A stretch of DNA of 57,381 nucleotides from Chthonomonadaceae bacterium (GCA_025054835.1 JANWZQ010000139.1:1-57381); one strand, 5' to 3'. Counted from the stretch's first letter, positions 40,785-51,031 are shown. A program made the numbers and translations. The notes: generated by a model not told the origin, from the sequence alone.

Positions 40785-43061
40785 TCAGACAGCGCGCAGC
40801 TGATTGATCTCCGTCTGGATCCGCACCAGCCTGGCATACTCGCCGTCCCGCGCCATCAGCTCATCGTGCGTGCCCACCTCCACGATTTTCCCCTCCTTCA
40901 GCACCACCAATCGGTCGGCATTGCGCAGAGTGGAAAGCCGGTGTGCGATCGCAAACGTGGTTCGGTTCCGGACCAGACGCGCGATGGCCTCCTGGATCTG
41001 CTTCTCCGTCTCCGTGTCCACGCTGGCCGTTGCCTCATCCAGAATGAGGATCCTCGGATCATGCAGAATGGCCCGCGCAATCGAGATGCGTTGCCGTTCC
41101 CCTCCGGAGAGTCGTTGCCCGCGTTCCCCGACCTGTGTGTCGTAGCCATCCGGAAACTTGAGAATGAAGTGGTGGCAGTTAGCGGCCTTCGCAGCCTGCA
41201 TGATCTCCTCCGGGGTCGCATCGGGTCTGGCGTAGGCGATGTTGTCCCGAATGGTTCCCGGAAACAGGAAGGGCTCCTGCAGCACAATTCCCAGCTGCCG
41301 GCGGAAGTCCTCGCGGCTGATCTGGCGGATGTCCACCCCATCCACAAGGATCCGCCCCTCTGTCACGTCGTAGAAACGCGCCAGCAGGTTGATCAGCGTG
41401 GATTTGCCTGCGCCACTGTGCCCGACCAGCCCGATCATCTCGCCGGGTTTCACATCCAGCGAGAAGTTGTCCAGCACGTAGCGCGCCCGATCATAGGTGA
41501 ACGACACGTTCTCGAACTGCACTCGACCCTGAATACAGGGCATCCGGACCGGCCTGTCCGCCTCTTTCACGTCGGGTTCCGTATCCAGGATCTCGAAGAC
41601 GCGCTCGGCAGCCGTTAATGATCGGGTTGACCAGTCCACCACGCGGCTGAAGTTCTGGAAGGGCTGGTAGAACTGCATCAGGTAGCCGTTGAACGCCGTG
41701 AGCGTTCCCAGCGTCATAGTGCCCTGAAGTACCTTGTGCCCACCCACCAGCCAGATGATGTAGGAACCGACGGACATCAGCACCGTCAGCAACGACCAGA
41801 AGAAGGCCCAGTAGGCATTGGCGGCGTAGCTGGCCTCGAAAACGCTCTGGTTCCTCCCGCGAAACCGCTCGATCTCGCGCTTCTCCTGCGCGAACGCCTT
41901 GATCACGCGCATGCCGGTGAGACTGGCGTTCAGGGTCGCATACATGCGGCTGATCCGATGCCAGACGTGATGGTACTTGCGCCGGGCGCGCGGCATAAAC
42001 CAGTGAGAGAGGAAAAAGATCAATGGCCCCGGCGTGAGCATCCAGAGAGCCAGTTCCCAGTTCATCCGGAACAGGATGAATCCGATGCCGAACAGCGTCA
42101 GCAGGTTCGACACAAACCAGGGGATCCCATCGGCCAGAAAATCCCACAGGTTGTCCGCATCATTGGTCACGCGCGACATGAGCGACCCGGTGCTGCGCCG
42201 GTCGTAGTAGCTCAGCGAAAGCTGATTGTACTTGTGGTAGAGCGCGACGCGAATATCCATGGTGACGCGCCCCCCCAGGAAGGGGTTCAACCGGCGTTGC
42301 GCATAGATCAGGCCAGCGTGGATCAGGCGGGTCAGCGCCAGCAGGCCCACCAGGCCGACCAGGGCGCGCAGGCCTGTCCCTACATCGGGCCGCGGGGCGC
42401 CTGGTGTCGCGTAAGGCGCCAGCACATCCACCATACGTCCGATGATCGCCGGGGGCGCCAGATCCATCAGCGTGATCCCCAGGATCACCAGCACACTACC
42501 CGTTGCCTGCCACCTGTAGGGACGCAGGAACTGAAGCAGGCGTACCATGACGGCGCGCTTGTCAATACAGGCCCGGCAGACCTCGCTGTCGTCCGGAAGG
42601 GGGCGTTTGCACTTCGGGCAGTACCTGCGTTTGTCCTCCACGGGTACAGGGGGAACCGGTTCCCCCCGGGCCAGCGCATCGATCTGCCGGGCGATCGTGC
42701 TGGCGTCCGCGACGCTTGCCTGTGAGAATCGAATCACCGGGATCGTCTCCCGGTCAGTGCGGATGTTGAGCAGGCCATTGCCCACCAGCATCTCTGTCCG
42801 GGCCTCCCGCACGTCTCCCAGAGGCACTACCATGCGCAGGCGTACTCCCTCCGCGGCATCCGATGTGAGCACGCAGATTCGGCCCGCGTCGACAACCAGC
42901 CACTCTCTCCCGAAAGTGCCGTCCACCCTGAGGTCTGTTTCGAAGGCTATCCGGTTGTGATCCCCGTTGCTCCCGTTACGCTCCACGCGTCCTTGCAGAC
43001 CGGTATTGGTAGATCGGAGCATCTGCTCCACTTCCCGCGGTAACTCATCCAGCAATGGCAT
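40785..43061 (-). CDS. ABC exporter half-transporter with zinc-ribbon extension
   Basis: A 758-residue half-transporter in three parts. Residues 1-140 are a beta-rich domain of PH-like appearance that I cannot assign. Residues 148-165 are a zinc ribbon (C148-x2-C151 and C162-x2-C165). From about 175 comes a normal type-1 exporter membrane domain with six helices, then an ATPase with P-loop GHSGAGKST, signature LSGGERQR and Walker [13 protein letters not shown]. Half-transporters of this kind export lipids, peptides or drugs as dimers. The N-terminal 170 residues are absent from standard MsbA-type exporters. It is last in the rhomboid-DUF5693-csaB run, after a 172-base gap. Confidence 0.93.
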   Translation of the reverse strand: MPLLDELPREVEQMLRSTNTGLQGRVERNGSNGDHNRIAFETDLRVDGTFGREWLVVDAGRICVLTSDAAEGVRLRMVVPLGDVREARTEMLVGNGLLNIRTDRETIPVIRFSQASVADASTIARQIDALARGEPVPPVPVEDKRRYCPKCKRPLPDDSEVCRACIDKRAVMVRLLQFLRPYRWQATGSVLVILGITLMDLAPPAIIGRMVDVLAPYATPGAPRPDVGTGLRALVGLVGLLALTRLIHAGLIYAQRRLNPFLGGRVTMDIRVALYHKYNQLSLSYYDRRSTGSLMSRVTNDADNLWDFLADGIPWFVSNLLTLFGIGFILFRMNWELALWMLTPGPLIFFLSHWFMPRARRKYHHVWHRISRMYATLNASLTGMRVIKAFAQEKREIERFRGRNQSVFEASYAANAYWAFFWSLLTVLMSVGSYIIWLVGGHKVLQGTMTLGTLTAFNGYLMQFYQPFQNFSRVVDWSTRSLTAAERVFEILDTEPDVKEADRPVRMPCIQGRVQFENVSFTYDRARYVLDNFSLDVKPGEMIGLVGHSGAGKSTLINLLARFYDVTEGRILVDGVDIRQISREDFRRQLGIVLQEPFLFPGTIRDNIAYARPDATPEEIMQAAKAANCHHFILKFPDGYDTQVGERGQRLSGGERQRISIARAILHDPRILILDEATASVDTETEKQIQEAIARLVRNRTTFAIAHRLSTLRNADRLVVLKEGKIVEVGTHDELMARDGEYARLVRIQTEINQLRAV

Positions 43062-43233
43062 CGAGATAGATCTTCCTCCACGAAATGGAAAGGACGTATA
43101 ACGCCGGTAGAGTCATCACTGAAGGCACATGCTCTGTTCCGGCAAGATACCCCGAAAAGTCCGGGACCCCGATCGTAACGCAGATGGCACGAGGGCGTGA
43201 TGGTTGCAGAGACTGTTCGTAGCGCTGATCAGT

Positions 43234-43791
43234 TTACGGTGTGGAAGCGGTCTGTGTTCCCGCCCGAGGGCGTACAGGCCGATAGATGGCCGGTCCGGGG
43301 TAGGTCAGAATGACGTCATGGTCGAGCTGCAGGGTCAGTGTGTCCGGTTTCCAGAGCACGTTCGTGCGGTACCGAGCCTTCCCCACATGGAGGTCGAGAT
43401 TGCGATGGCTGCGCACTCGGTAGGTGCCCTGCCAGTACACGGTAGCTTCCCGTCCGTCACGACTCCAGACCACACGGTCCACGCTTGCGTCCGGGAAGGG
43501 CATGATGAAGGGTACCGCGGCAGTCTCGAGACGCAGACGCGTCTCACCGGACAGCCGACGCCCCTGAAAGGTGACTCGTTGCGAGAGCAGGCCTCGAGCG
43601 TCAGTCCCCGGAGAGGCCCCATCAATCATCTGCAACTCCCAGGATCCCTCCAGAACGCGTGCCGTAACCCGGGTGGCGGCAGGGCGCGTAGACTGCCTGA
43701 CACCCCACCCTATCCAGGCAAACACTGCGCTCCCCGCAACCACCGCAAATGCCTGCCAGTTCCACTTTCCTGCACGTTTGCGATCTGTCAA
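43234..43791 (-). CDS. Small membrane-anchored hypothetical protein, TTG start
   Basis: A 185-residue protein starting with TTG at 43791, supported by GGGAGGG about eight bases upstream. Residues about 13-30 (WQAFAVVAGSAVFAWIGWG) form one membrane anchor. The rest is a beta-rich domain with repeated aromatic and charged strands (VTFQGRRLSGETRLRLE). No family recognised. It lies between csaB (103 bases upstream) and the ABC exporter on the same strand, so an envelope role is plausible but unproven. Confidence 0.7.
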   Translation of the reverse strand: MTDRKRAGKWNWQAFAVVAGSAVFAWIGWGVRQSTRPAATRVTARVLEGSWELQMIDGASPGTDARGLLSQRVTFQGRRLSGETRLRLETAAVPFIMPFPDASVDRVVWSRDGREATVYWQGTYRVRSHRNLDLHVGKARYRTNVLWKPDTLTLQLDHDVILTYPGPAIYRPVRPRAGTQTASTP

Positions 43792-43894
43792 CCGATGCGA
43801 CCCTCCCGAACTACTGGAGCCGTATCCTGACCCTCTCTGATTTTCGGGAGAGCCCGGTCCCGGGCGCAGGTCTGGTGGGATGCCGGGCGCCAGG

Positions 43895-45034
43895 CTAGAA
43901 CCGGAGTGTCAGCAACGGGTTGCGTACTGCCCCGTGAGCGAAGAGCCCGAGAGCACGATCGGCGTTGCGCAGGGCGCGTTCCTCCAGGTCTGGTAGTCTG
44001 GCACACAACGCTGCTACGCGCTCCGGGCGCTCCACGATCCCGGCAGCCACCCTGTCGGCAACACGCTCCGGGTCGAACTCGCGCCAGTGCTCCATCGCGT
44101 CGCGCATGCCCAGCGCCTCCATCAGACCGGTCACCTTGGGATCGTAGGCGAGTGCGAATGGCGGCACGCCCATGCGCGCTGCAAAGATCAGAGCGTGCAG
44201 ACGCATGGCCACCACTGCCTGCATCCGCCCGACCAGGCCAAGCAGCACCTGCGGCGGGTAGGGCCGTCCCAGGACCGGATAAGCCTCCGGCCTGCCAGTA
44301 GCCTGAGCGACCCGCTCAGCAAAAACCACATCCTGAGGTACATGCATGGGCAGAAGGAGCACACGCGCCCCGCAACGCGCGGAGAGTGCGGTAAGCAGCC
44401 GCGCATACTCCGGTATCAGGAAAGATTCCGCGTGCCCCCACGCGCGCAGAGCCACTCCAACAAAGGCGTCCGCAGGAGATAGTCCCTCCGCCCGGAACAC
44501 GGCATCCACAATCTCAGCGCTCGCTGGACGTAGCGCAAATGCCGGATCTGCAGTGACCTCAATCGGGGGCCGTGTGACCCCGATCGAACGCAGCAGGGAT
44601 GCGGAGGCTTCATCCCGTACTGTGATACAGGCACAACGGTTCGCCACAATCCGCACCAGACTGCGCGATATCGATCGGCGCAACGGGCCGATCCCCTGCG
44701 CGTAGAACATCACCGGTACTTGATGACTGAGCGCGATCCGCGCTACCCACAGATAGTACAGCAGCGAACGCACGCTGGTCGCATCCTGTAGCAGGCTCCC
44801 CCCTCCAGAAATCAGCAGATCACTCTCCCGGATTGTCCGGCGCATCGCCGGCAGGTTCATGCGGTCTACTGTCTCGATGCCATGTAGACGCGCGGTCTCT
44901 TCGGGATGATGCGCCAGCGCGATCAGCTCCACACGGCCACCGGCGCGTTGCGCAAATGCCTCCCGGATGCCAGCCAGAACCGCCTCATCGCCTGCGTTGC
45001 CAAATCCGTAGTATCCAGAAAGAACAAATCTCAT
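43895..45034 (-). CDS. csaB: Polysaccharide pyruvyl transferase CsaB
   Basis: About 379 residues. CsaB adds ketal-linked pyruvate from phosphoenolpyruvate to the secondary cell-wall polymer, creating the binding site for SLH domains of surface-layer proteins. Family marks: FVLSGYYGFGNAGDEAVL at the start, LLISGGGSLLQDATS, and the C-terminal GMRLHALIFAARMGVPPFALAYDPKV. ATG 45034 follows a GTG at 45040 in frame; either may be used, and no strong Shine-Dalgarno decides. DUF5693 lies 57 bases upstream, the usual neighbour in Firmicutes and cyanobacteria. No SLH-domain protein is in this window. Confidence 0.93.
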   Translation of the reverse strand: MRFVLSGYYGFGNAGDEAVLAGIREAFAQRAGGRVELIALAHHPEETARLHGIETVDRMNLPAMRRTIRESDLLISGGGSLLQDATSVRSLLYYLWVARIALSHQVPVMFYAQGIGPLRRSISRSLVRIVANRCACITVRDEASASLLRSIGVTRPPIEVTADPAFALRPASAEIVDAVFRAEGLSPADAFVGVALRAWGHAESFLIPEYARLLTALSARCGARVLLLPMHVPQDVVFAERVAQATGRPEAYPVLGRPYPPQVLLGLVGRMQAVVAMRLHALIFAARMGVPPFALAYDPKVTGLMEALGMRDAMEHWREFDPERVADRVAAGIVERPERVAALCARLPDLEERALRNADRALGLFAHGAVRNPLLTLRF

Positions 45035-45091
45035 ACTCACTCTGCCCGTATATGCTGTCGCATCATCGCCATCACTTGCCCGCGTGCACGC

Positions 45092-47272
45092 TCATGTATC
45101 CAGTACGCAACCGGCAGAGGATTTTAGCGCCGCAGCGTCCACGTTCACACCGTGGTGCCCCTGCGAACGGAACCAGATGGTCTCGACAGCCACGAAGACC
45201 AGAAGCCCCAGAAGCCCCCCCAGAATAACGCCCAGACTGCCCCGCCACAGGGAGACAATCAACGGGGAATGGATATGGCAGAACGTGTTGAGCAGAGACA
45301 CCTGTCCGAGACTACCCGCCACCATACAGGGAACAGCCAGATAGCAACGCCCACGCCACCACCAGAGCAGACCGAGCAGCAATGCCGGGTGACCAATCAG
45401 AAACTCCTTGGTACGCGGGCGCACAGGCAGTACCCGATCGAGAAAAGCCCGGGCCTTCAGCTCCAGCCCCGATACCCCGAACCCGACGTCGTTACCCGTG
45501 CGGATCAACAGCAACGCGAACGCCACCAGCACAACAATTCCCGTCAGCAGCAGCCCGGCACGCACCGGCTCTCCCGCAACAGTGCGCAGGCGCCTCCCGG
45601 CCCGTGCCAGGAACTGCCCCGCGCTCTCGCTGGAGCGCGCCGCGCCGCCTACCGCTGCCAGCAGGGCCACAATCAGCAGGGGAACTGCATGTTGCGCCTT
45701 GATGCCGAGAAACTGACTGGTCTGCGTCATGAATACCCTTGAGGATAGCAGTCCGACCACATGCGTCACGCCGATCAGGGTCACTGCACAGGCCAGCAGG
45801 AAGCCCGACAGGGCGCGCATCACGCACTCCGAAAGGCGCAGCACCCGCCCCGGCTCCGCCCCGGGCCACACGGTCAGGCAGGCAATTGCAGGAAAGAGGA
45901 TTCCTGCCAGCAGGGCAACTCCCCTGACGCCGAGATTGCCGGGCATCAACACGCTCCCCATGCAAATGGCGCCCAGCAACAGCAGTACCTGCCAGTTCGA
46001 CCGGGTAGATAGCGGACAGATCCTGTTCAACAACCAGACTGCTCCAGCAGCTACCCCGAGCGCAATCCATGCCCGGATCACCACAGGCACCCCGGTCTCC
46101 GCGAAAGGGCGTGAGGCTCCCAGCCCCATACCGCCTGCCGTGAGAGCACGTCCGCGTTGCAGGCCGCGCGCGATCCGCCCCACGAACTGTGCATTGCGCG
46201 CTACCGGGTCCTCGCCAGCAAGCGGCAGCAGACGCACGTAGAGAAAGCGGATATTGCGTTCTCTGGCCGCGCGCACGAAGCGATCTACAATCTCCGCTTC
46301 ATCCAGCAGCGCTGCCTCCGTAGCCAGGACGGCATGCACGCGCACGAAGCCGCCGACGAGTTCTGTTGAGAGACGTGTGTCTCCTTTTTGCTTGCCAAAC
46401 TCCACCGCGCCGTAGTGCAGGCCTGTTGGTTGCAACCCTGCCTGCGGGGATTCATCCGGAGTGCGCAAGAGATGTGCAACCGCCGGTTCTACCCCCCGGT
46501 AGCCCAGCACTTCCTCACCACTGAATATGACCGTGGTTGCCCCCTGCGCCTGCAGGTCACGCAACACGCGCTCGGCGGTCGCCGCACGGACTCCCGCAAA
46601 GTTGGCGATGCGCCCGGCGATGCGTAAGCCCGAAGCGCGCGCCACCGCAACAGCCTCCGCGGGCAACCCCAGCCCGAGCCGTTCCAGAGAGGGGTATGCC
46701 ACAGGCGTCGCAACTGCTGCAGGGTCCGGAGGAGCCACAGAGAAATCTGGCAGGAAAAGCGTGCGCCATTCCGCCGATCTCTCCGGGTGCCCCTCCATCT
46801 GACGCAAGGCCAGCGCCCGCTGGATCCGCATGTAGTCTGAACGTCGGCGTACCCGGACAACCGTCACCTCACGGGTTTCTGGCCCGGGGTCCTGTTCTGC
46901 TCCCTCCTCTGGCCCCGCGTTCCGTGCTGGCTGTGCCGAGGGCTCTGCTGTATTCGTGGCATCCACGCGGATTCGCCCTGCCCGCAGCAGAGTGGCAAGG
47001 GTCTCTTCCTCAATGATCAGGGCACGAACCCCCTGCGCTTTGAACACAGACAGTATTTCCTGCACGGGCCTTCCGGTAACCCCGGCAAGCTCGACCACGG
47101 CCGTCCACTCCACACCAATCTCCACACGACGATTGGCCATCTCAACACGGAAACGCAGAGCGGCAGCCAGGAGTCCTGCTACCGTGGCGGTAGCGATCAG
47201 AGCCATCAGAACCCATGCGAGAAAACGTGAGGCAGTGTCTGTTGCTCTTGCAGGCCTGAAACCCGGGATCAT
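45092..47272 (-). CDS. DUF5693 family polytopic membrane protein
   Basis: A 726-residue protein. A membrane anchor near residues 17-42 is followed by an extracytoplasmic domain of about 350 residues; its EIGVEWTAVVELAG and EILSVFKAQGVRALIIEEETLA segments match DUF5693. The C-terminal half has around eight membrane helices ending near LLVFVAVETIWF. Genes of this family regularly sit next to csaB; their job is unknown, but transport or assembly of the cell-wall polymer has been suggested by context. ATG 47272 overlaps the rhomboid stop in ATGA. An acidic insertion around residues 110-135 (Glu/Pro-rich) looks like a linker. Confidence 0.9.
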   Translation of the reverse strand: MIPGFRPARATDTASRFLAWVLMALIATATVAGLLAAALRFRVEMANRRVEIGVEWTAVVELAGVTGRPVQEILSVFKAQGVRALIIEEETLATLLRAGRIRVDATNTAEPSAQPARNAGPEEGAEQDPGPETREVTVVRVRRRSDYMRIQRALALRQMEGHPERSAEWRTLFLPDFSVAPPDPAAVATPVAYPSLERLGLGLPAEAVAVARASGLRIAGRIANFAGVRAATAERVLRDLQAQGATTVIFSGEEVLGYRGVEPAVAHLLRTPDESPQAGLQPTGLHYGAVEFGKQKGDTRLSTELVGGFVRVHAVLATEAALLDEAEIVDRFVRAARERNIRFLYVRLLPLAGEDPVARNAQFVGRIARGLQRGRALTAGGMGLGASRPFAETGVPVVIRAWIALGVAAGAVWLLNRICPLSTRSNWQVLLLLGAICMGSVLMPGNLGVRGVALLAGILFPAIACLTVWPGAEPGRVLRLSECVMRALSGFLLACAVTLIGVTHVVGLLSSRVFMTQTSQFLGIKAQHAVPLLIVALLAAVGGAARSSESAGQFLARAGRRLRTVAGEPVRAGLLLTGIVVLVAFALLLIRTGNDVGFGVSGLELKARAFLDRVLPVRPRTKEFLIGHPALLLGLLWWWRGRCYLAVPCMVAGSLGQVSLLNTFCHIHSPLIVSLWRGSLGVILGGLLGLLVFVAVETIWFRSQGHHGVNVDAAALKSSAGCVLDT

Positions 47273-48129
47273 GGCCAGGGCTCCGGCGGATACGGATAGT
47301 CCGCAGCCTGCGGGCGTGTGTTCAGCAGTCGCCGGCCGCCCATGAGCAGAATAAGCAGTGCTCCTGTGACGAACCCGCCAATGTGCGCCAGATAGGCTAC
47401 CCCTCCACCCCGGGTCAGCATCTCCCCTCCGAAGAGTTGCGTGTGCAACACCTGCAGCAACACCCAGAAGCCAATGACCAGAACGGCAGGCACCTCCATC
47501 AATGTGCTCAGAATGCCAAACAGGGGAACGATGCTCAGAATGCGGGCGTGCGGATAGAGGAGCAAATAGGCCCCCATCAACCCGGCCACAGCCCCGCTTG
47601 CGCCCACGGTGGGCACGGTAGACGTCGGGTCACTGGCAATGTGCACTGCGGCGGCCCCGACCCCGCTCAGCAGGTAGAACATCACGAAACGCGCTCTCCC
47701 CAGCACGTCCTCGATGTTGTTGCCAAACACCCAGAGATAGAGCATGTTGCCCCCGATGTGCAGCCAGCTGGCGTGCAGGAACATGGAGGTGAAAACTGTC
47801 AACCATGCCGGATGCGTCAGTTGCGGGAGAACAAGAGCAGCTCCCCGATCCGGAGGTAGCCCGGTGACATACGCCGGGACCAGCGCGTAGCGCAGTGTGA
47901 GGATGCCAACGGTGTCGCGCACACGCACCGGCACGCCATACGGATTGGCGGCAATCCGTTCGATGAGCACCGGTGTGAATGTGTCATACAGGAAGACAAG
48001 CGTGTTGATCAGGATCAACACAACGCAGATGACCGGGAAGTGCCGTGTCGGGTTGCGGTCGGTCAGAGGTATCAAAGCGACTGCTTCCTCAAGGGTGGCG
48101 GCTGCGCCATATGGGAGAGATTGTGACAT
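47269..48129 (-). CDS. Rhomboid family intramembrane serine protease
   Basis: A 286-residue protein with six predicted membrane helices. The catalytic dyad is S178 in GASGAVAG and H249 in YLAHIGGFVTG; H119, H124 and N128 in LHASWLHIGGNM are the usual rhomboid residues of TM2. A long periplasmic loop between TM1 and TM2 is present. Rhomboids cut transmembrane anchors within the membrane. It is the first gene of the DUF5693-csaB set and overlaps DUF5693 by four bases, so its substrate may be an envelope protein of the same operon. It diverges from ubiD by 170 bases. Confidence 0.95.
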   Translation of the reverse strand: MSQSLPYGAAATLEEAVALIPLTDRNPTRHFPVICVVLILINTLVFLYDTFTPVLIERIAANPYGVPVRVRDTVGILTLRYALVPAYVTGLPPDRGAALVLPQLTHPAWLTVFTSMFLHASWLHIGGNMLYLWVFGNNIEDVLGRARFVMFYLLSGVGAAAVHIASDPTSTVPTVGASGAVAGLMGAYLLLYPHARILSIVPLFGILSTLMEVPAVLVIGFWVLLQVLHTQLFGGEMLTRGGGVAYLAHIGGFVTGALLILLMGGRRLLNTRPQAADYPYPPEPWP

Positions 48130-48212
48130 GAAATGCCCCGAAAACGCAACTCCGAACGGGGCCCACGCCGGTTGTCAGTATCTCGAGAGGGCATGGCCCC
48201 CGCGGGGCTTAA

Positions 48213-48241
48213 TTGACTTCCCTCTGACCTGCAGGTATACT
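48213..48241 (+). promoter_or_regulatory. Promoter of the ubiD-mqn operon
   Basis: TTGACT (48213-48218), 17 bases, TATACT (48236-48241). Near-consensus sigma-70 promoter about 59 bases before the ubiD start. Confidence 0.75.
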
Positions 48242-48299
48242 TTTCACCGGCCTGCCGCGTATATTAGTGATGAGTGATATATCGTGAAGGCGGAGCTCT

Positions 48300-49757
48300 A
48301 TGGCGTACCGTGACTTTCAGGACTTCCTGCAGCGGCTGGAGGCAGAAGGGGAGCTGAAGCGAATTTCAGTTCCTGTGGACCCGTATCTGGAGATCACCGA
48401 GGTGGCCGACCGGGTGATGAAGATGCCCGGGGGCGGCCCCGCACTGCTCTTCGAGAACCCCGGAGGCAAACAGATCCCTCTGGCAATCAATGTGTTCGGG
48501 TCCCGTAAGCGCATGAGCATGGCGCTCGGCGTCCAGGACCTCGAGGAGATCGCCTGCGAGATCGAAGACCTGCTCAAACCGGAGGTCCCGCGCGGCATCT
48601 GGAACGCGGCTCGCGAACTGCTGCCGAAGCTGGCTGTCCTTACAAAGGTTCCGCCCCGTTATGAAAAGGGAGAAGGACGCTGCCAGGAGGTCGTGCTGAC
48701 CGGAGACGATGTGGATCTGGATCGCTTTCCCATCCTGCACTGCTGGCCGCAGGACGGGGGGCGCTACATCACGCTGCCACTCGTGTTCACGCACGATCCC
48801 AACAACGGAAAGCGCAACGTCGGGATGTATCGCGTGCAGGTGTTCGACAAGCGCACCACCGCGATGCACTGGCAGATGCACAAGGTCGGTGCGGAGCATG
48901 CGCGCCTGAGTGCAGAACAGCGCAAAAAGATCGATGTGGCCATTGTGCTCGGAGGTGACCCGGCCCTGACCTATGCCGCAACGGCGCCGTTGCCACCGGG
49001 CATTGATGAGATGCTATTTGCGGGATTCCTGCGCAAGAAGCCGGTACGCCTCGTCCGGGCCAGGACGGTCGATGTGGATGTCCCGGAAGATGCTGAGATC
49101 GTGATCGAGGGGCAGATCGACCCGCTGGAGTTGCGCATGGAAGGTCCTTTCGGAGATCACACGGGCTATTACTCTCTGGCGGACATGTACCCGGTGCTGC
49201 ACGTTACAGCGATCACACATCGCCGGAACCCGGTGTACCCGGCCACGATCGTGGGGCGCCCCCCTATGGAAGATGGCTGGCTGGGCAAGGCCACGGAACG
49301 GATCTTCCTGCCCTTGCTCCGGCTCACCCTGCCGGAGATCGTGGATATGAACCTGCCCGTGGAAGGCATTTTCCACAACATTGCGCTCGTCTCCATTCGC
49401 AAGCGGTATCCCGGCCATGCCTTCAAAGTCATGCACGCGCTCTGGGGTCTGGGACAGGCGATGTTTACCAAGATGATTTTTGTGTTCGATCATGATGTCA
49501 ATGTGCAGGATATCAAGGAGTGCCTGTGGCGGCTCGGCAACAACATCGATCCGGAGCGTGACATGTGTCTGGTGCGTGGCCCCATTGATGTGCTGGACCA
49601 CGCCTCTCGCGCCGTTGGCTTCGGCTCCAAAATTGGCTTTGATTGCACGCGTAAGCTGCCCGCGGAGGGTTTCCATCGGGAGTGGCCCGACGTCATTGAG
49701 ATGACTCCTGAAATCAAGCGGCGCGTGGACGCTCTGTGGAACCAGCTCGGCCTGTAG
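48300..49757 (+). CDS. UbiD family decarboxylase (menaquinone route)
   Basis: A 485-residue UbiD-type prenylated-FMN decarboxylase, normal length. Visible marks: the N-terminal LQRLEAEGELKRIS, the FPILHCWPQDGGRYITLPLVFTHDP region split across the flavin site, the E-x-x-E-type loop in EGPFGDHTGYYSLADMYP, and KVMHALWGLGQAMFTKM. In this context the enzyme probably decarboxylates the 1,4-dihydroxy-6-naphthoate-type acid or its prenylated form in futalosine-dependent menaquinone synthesis (MqnL-like). UbiX, which makes the prenyl-FMN cofactor, lies two genes downstream. GGAG precedes ATG 48300. Confidence 0.94.
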   Translation: MAYRDFQDFLQRLEAEGELKRISVPVDPYLEITEVADRVMKMPGGGPALLFENPGGKQIPLAINVFGSRKRMSMALGVQDLEEIACEIEDLLKPEVPRGIWNAARELLPKLAVLTKVPPRYEKGEGRCQEVVLTGDDVDLDRFPILHCWPQDGGRYITLPLVFTHDPNNGKRNVGMYRVQVFDKRTTAMHWQMHKVGAEHARLSAEQRKKIDVAIVLGGDPALTYAATAPLPPGIDEMLFAGFLRKKPVRLVRARTVDVDVPEDAEIVIEGQIDPLELRMEGPFGDHTGYYSLADMYPVLHVTAITHRRNPVYPATIVGRPPMEDGWLGKATERIFLPLLRLTLPEIVDMNLPVEGIFHNIALVSIRKRYPGHAFKVMHALWGLGQAMFTKMIFVFDHDVNVQDIKECLWRLGNNIDPERDMCLVRGPIDVLDHASRAVGFGSKIGFDCTRKLPAEGFHREWPDVIEMTPEIKRRVDALWNQLGL

Positions 49758-49799
49758 AAGCGTCCAACAGAGCAATTCATGCGCATACAGGAGCAGTCC

Positions 49800-50420
49800 A
49801 TGTTTCCTCCTGAGGATCGTTTGCAGGGTACAACCGAACCGGCACCTACAGGAGCACACCCGTTGTTCATCACAGACATGCAATGGGGTGAGCAACCCGT
49901 TCGCCTGACCGCTCTGGCAGTACGCGAGCTGCCGCAGGACGCGCCAACCACTTCGGTGCACATTGTGGCGTTCCAGGGCGAGCGTGTTCTGGTGGTCCGT
50001 GACCGGCGTGGCGCGTTCGGATTTCCCGGCGGGCGACTGGAGGAGGGAGAGAGCTACGAGGCTGCTCTTGAACGGGAAGTCTACGAAGAAGCCAGAGCGC
50101 GCCTGAAGCCCGAGAAGATCCTGTTCGCTGTGCTGAAGATCGAGTGGACTCAACGGCTCGCGCACCGTACCTACCCGTATGACTACTCCTACATGGCCAT
50201 GTACACCGGGCAGATCCGCGCTCTCGAACCCATTGGCGCCGACCCGGCCGGTGTGATCACCGGGCGCGATCTGTTCACATGCGCGGACTGTGAGCGCCTG
50301 CTGCCGGAGAACAACAGGATCCTGTTGCGTCAGGCCCTGTGTGCCCTGTCCGCCCGACCGGAGGCCTATCGGCGCACTCTGCGCGCCTTCGCCGCAATGC
50401 TGCGGGAGGGTCGCAAGTGA
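49800..50420 (+). CDS. Nudix hydrolase
   Basis: About 206 residues. The Nudix box runs GGRLEEGESYEAALE then REVYEEAR, matching G-x5-E-x7-R-E-x-x-E-E but with Arg where the final Gly normally is. Nudix enzymes cleave nucleoside-diphosphate-linked compounds; the true substrate here is unknown. ATG 49800 has CAGGAG eight bases upstream and is preferred to ATG 49779. The stop overlaps the ubiX GTG start in GTGA, so it is translated with the menaquinone genes. A Nudix gene is not a standard part of the futalosine pathway. Confidence 0.88.
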   Translation: MFPPEDRLQGTTEPAPTGAHPLFITDMQWGEQPVRLTALAVRELPQDAPTTSVHIVAFQGERVLVVRDRRGAFGFPGGRLEEGESYEAALEREVYEEARARLKPEKILFAVLKIEWTQRLAHRTYPYDYSYMAMYTGQIRALEPIGADPAGVITGRDLFTCADCERLLPENNRILLRQALCALSARPEAYRRTLRAFAAMLREGRK

Positions 50421-51031
50421 CCCTGGCTTCCCCACAGACCGGGCGTCTGGTTGTGGCCATTACCGGAGCGAGCGGCGCTCCTTACGCGCTCCGCTTTCTG
50501 GAAGAGGCTACCAGACACTATGCCGAGATCTATCTGATGCTCTCGGATCAGGCCCTGCAGGTCATCTGTCTGGAGACAGAGCGCCGGGTCACACCACGCA
50601 CTCTGTCCGCGGAGGCTTTGCTGGGGCACCCCTGTCCCGGTCTGCGTATCCTCGATAAGAAGAACTACTTCTCGCCTCCGGCCAGCGGCTCTTTCCGTCA
50701 TGATGGGATGGTCATCGTGCCCTGCTCCATGGGCACGGCGGCCCGGATCGCCAATGGGGTCAGCGATGACCTGATCACACGCGCTGCCGATGTCTGCTTG
50801 AAGGAACGCCGCCGGCTGGTGCTGGTGCCGCGCGAAATGCCCTGGAACCTGATCCACCTGCGCAACCTGACACAGCTGGCCGAGGCCGGCGCCGTGATCC
50901 TGCCGGCCTCCCCGGGTTTCTACCACAGGCCACACACGATCGACGACCTGGTCAACCATGTGGTCGCACGCATTCTGCAGCAACTGGGGATCGAGCAACA
51001 TCTGGTGCCGCAATGGCAATATGAGGAGTGA
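50417..51031 (+). CDS. ubiX: UbiX flavin prenyltransferase
   Basis: A 204-residue protein starting with GTG at 50417; GGGAGGG lies six bases upstream. UbiX joins FMN and dimethylallyl phosphate to make the prenyl-FMN cofactor for UbiD. The FMN-binding start is VVAITGASGAPYALRFLE. VIVPCSMGTAARIANGVSDDLITRAADV and LVPREMPWNLIHLRNL are diagnostic. The open frame extends upstream to 50339 but only as read-through of the nudix gene. The stop overlaps the next gene's region. Confidence 0.96.
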   Translation: MTLASPQTGRLVVAITGASGAPYALRFLEEATRHYAEIYLMLSDQALQVICLETERRVTPRTLSAEALLGHPCPGLRILDKKNYFSPPASGSFRHDGMVIVPCSMGTAARIANGVSDDLITRAADVCLKERRRLVLVPREMPWNLIHLRNLTQLAEAGAVILPASPGFYHRPHTIDDLVNHVVARILQQLGIEQHLVPQWQYEE

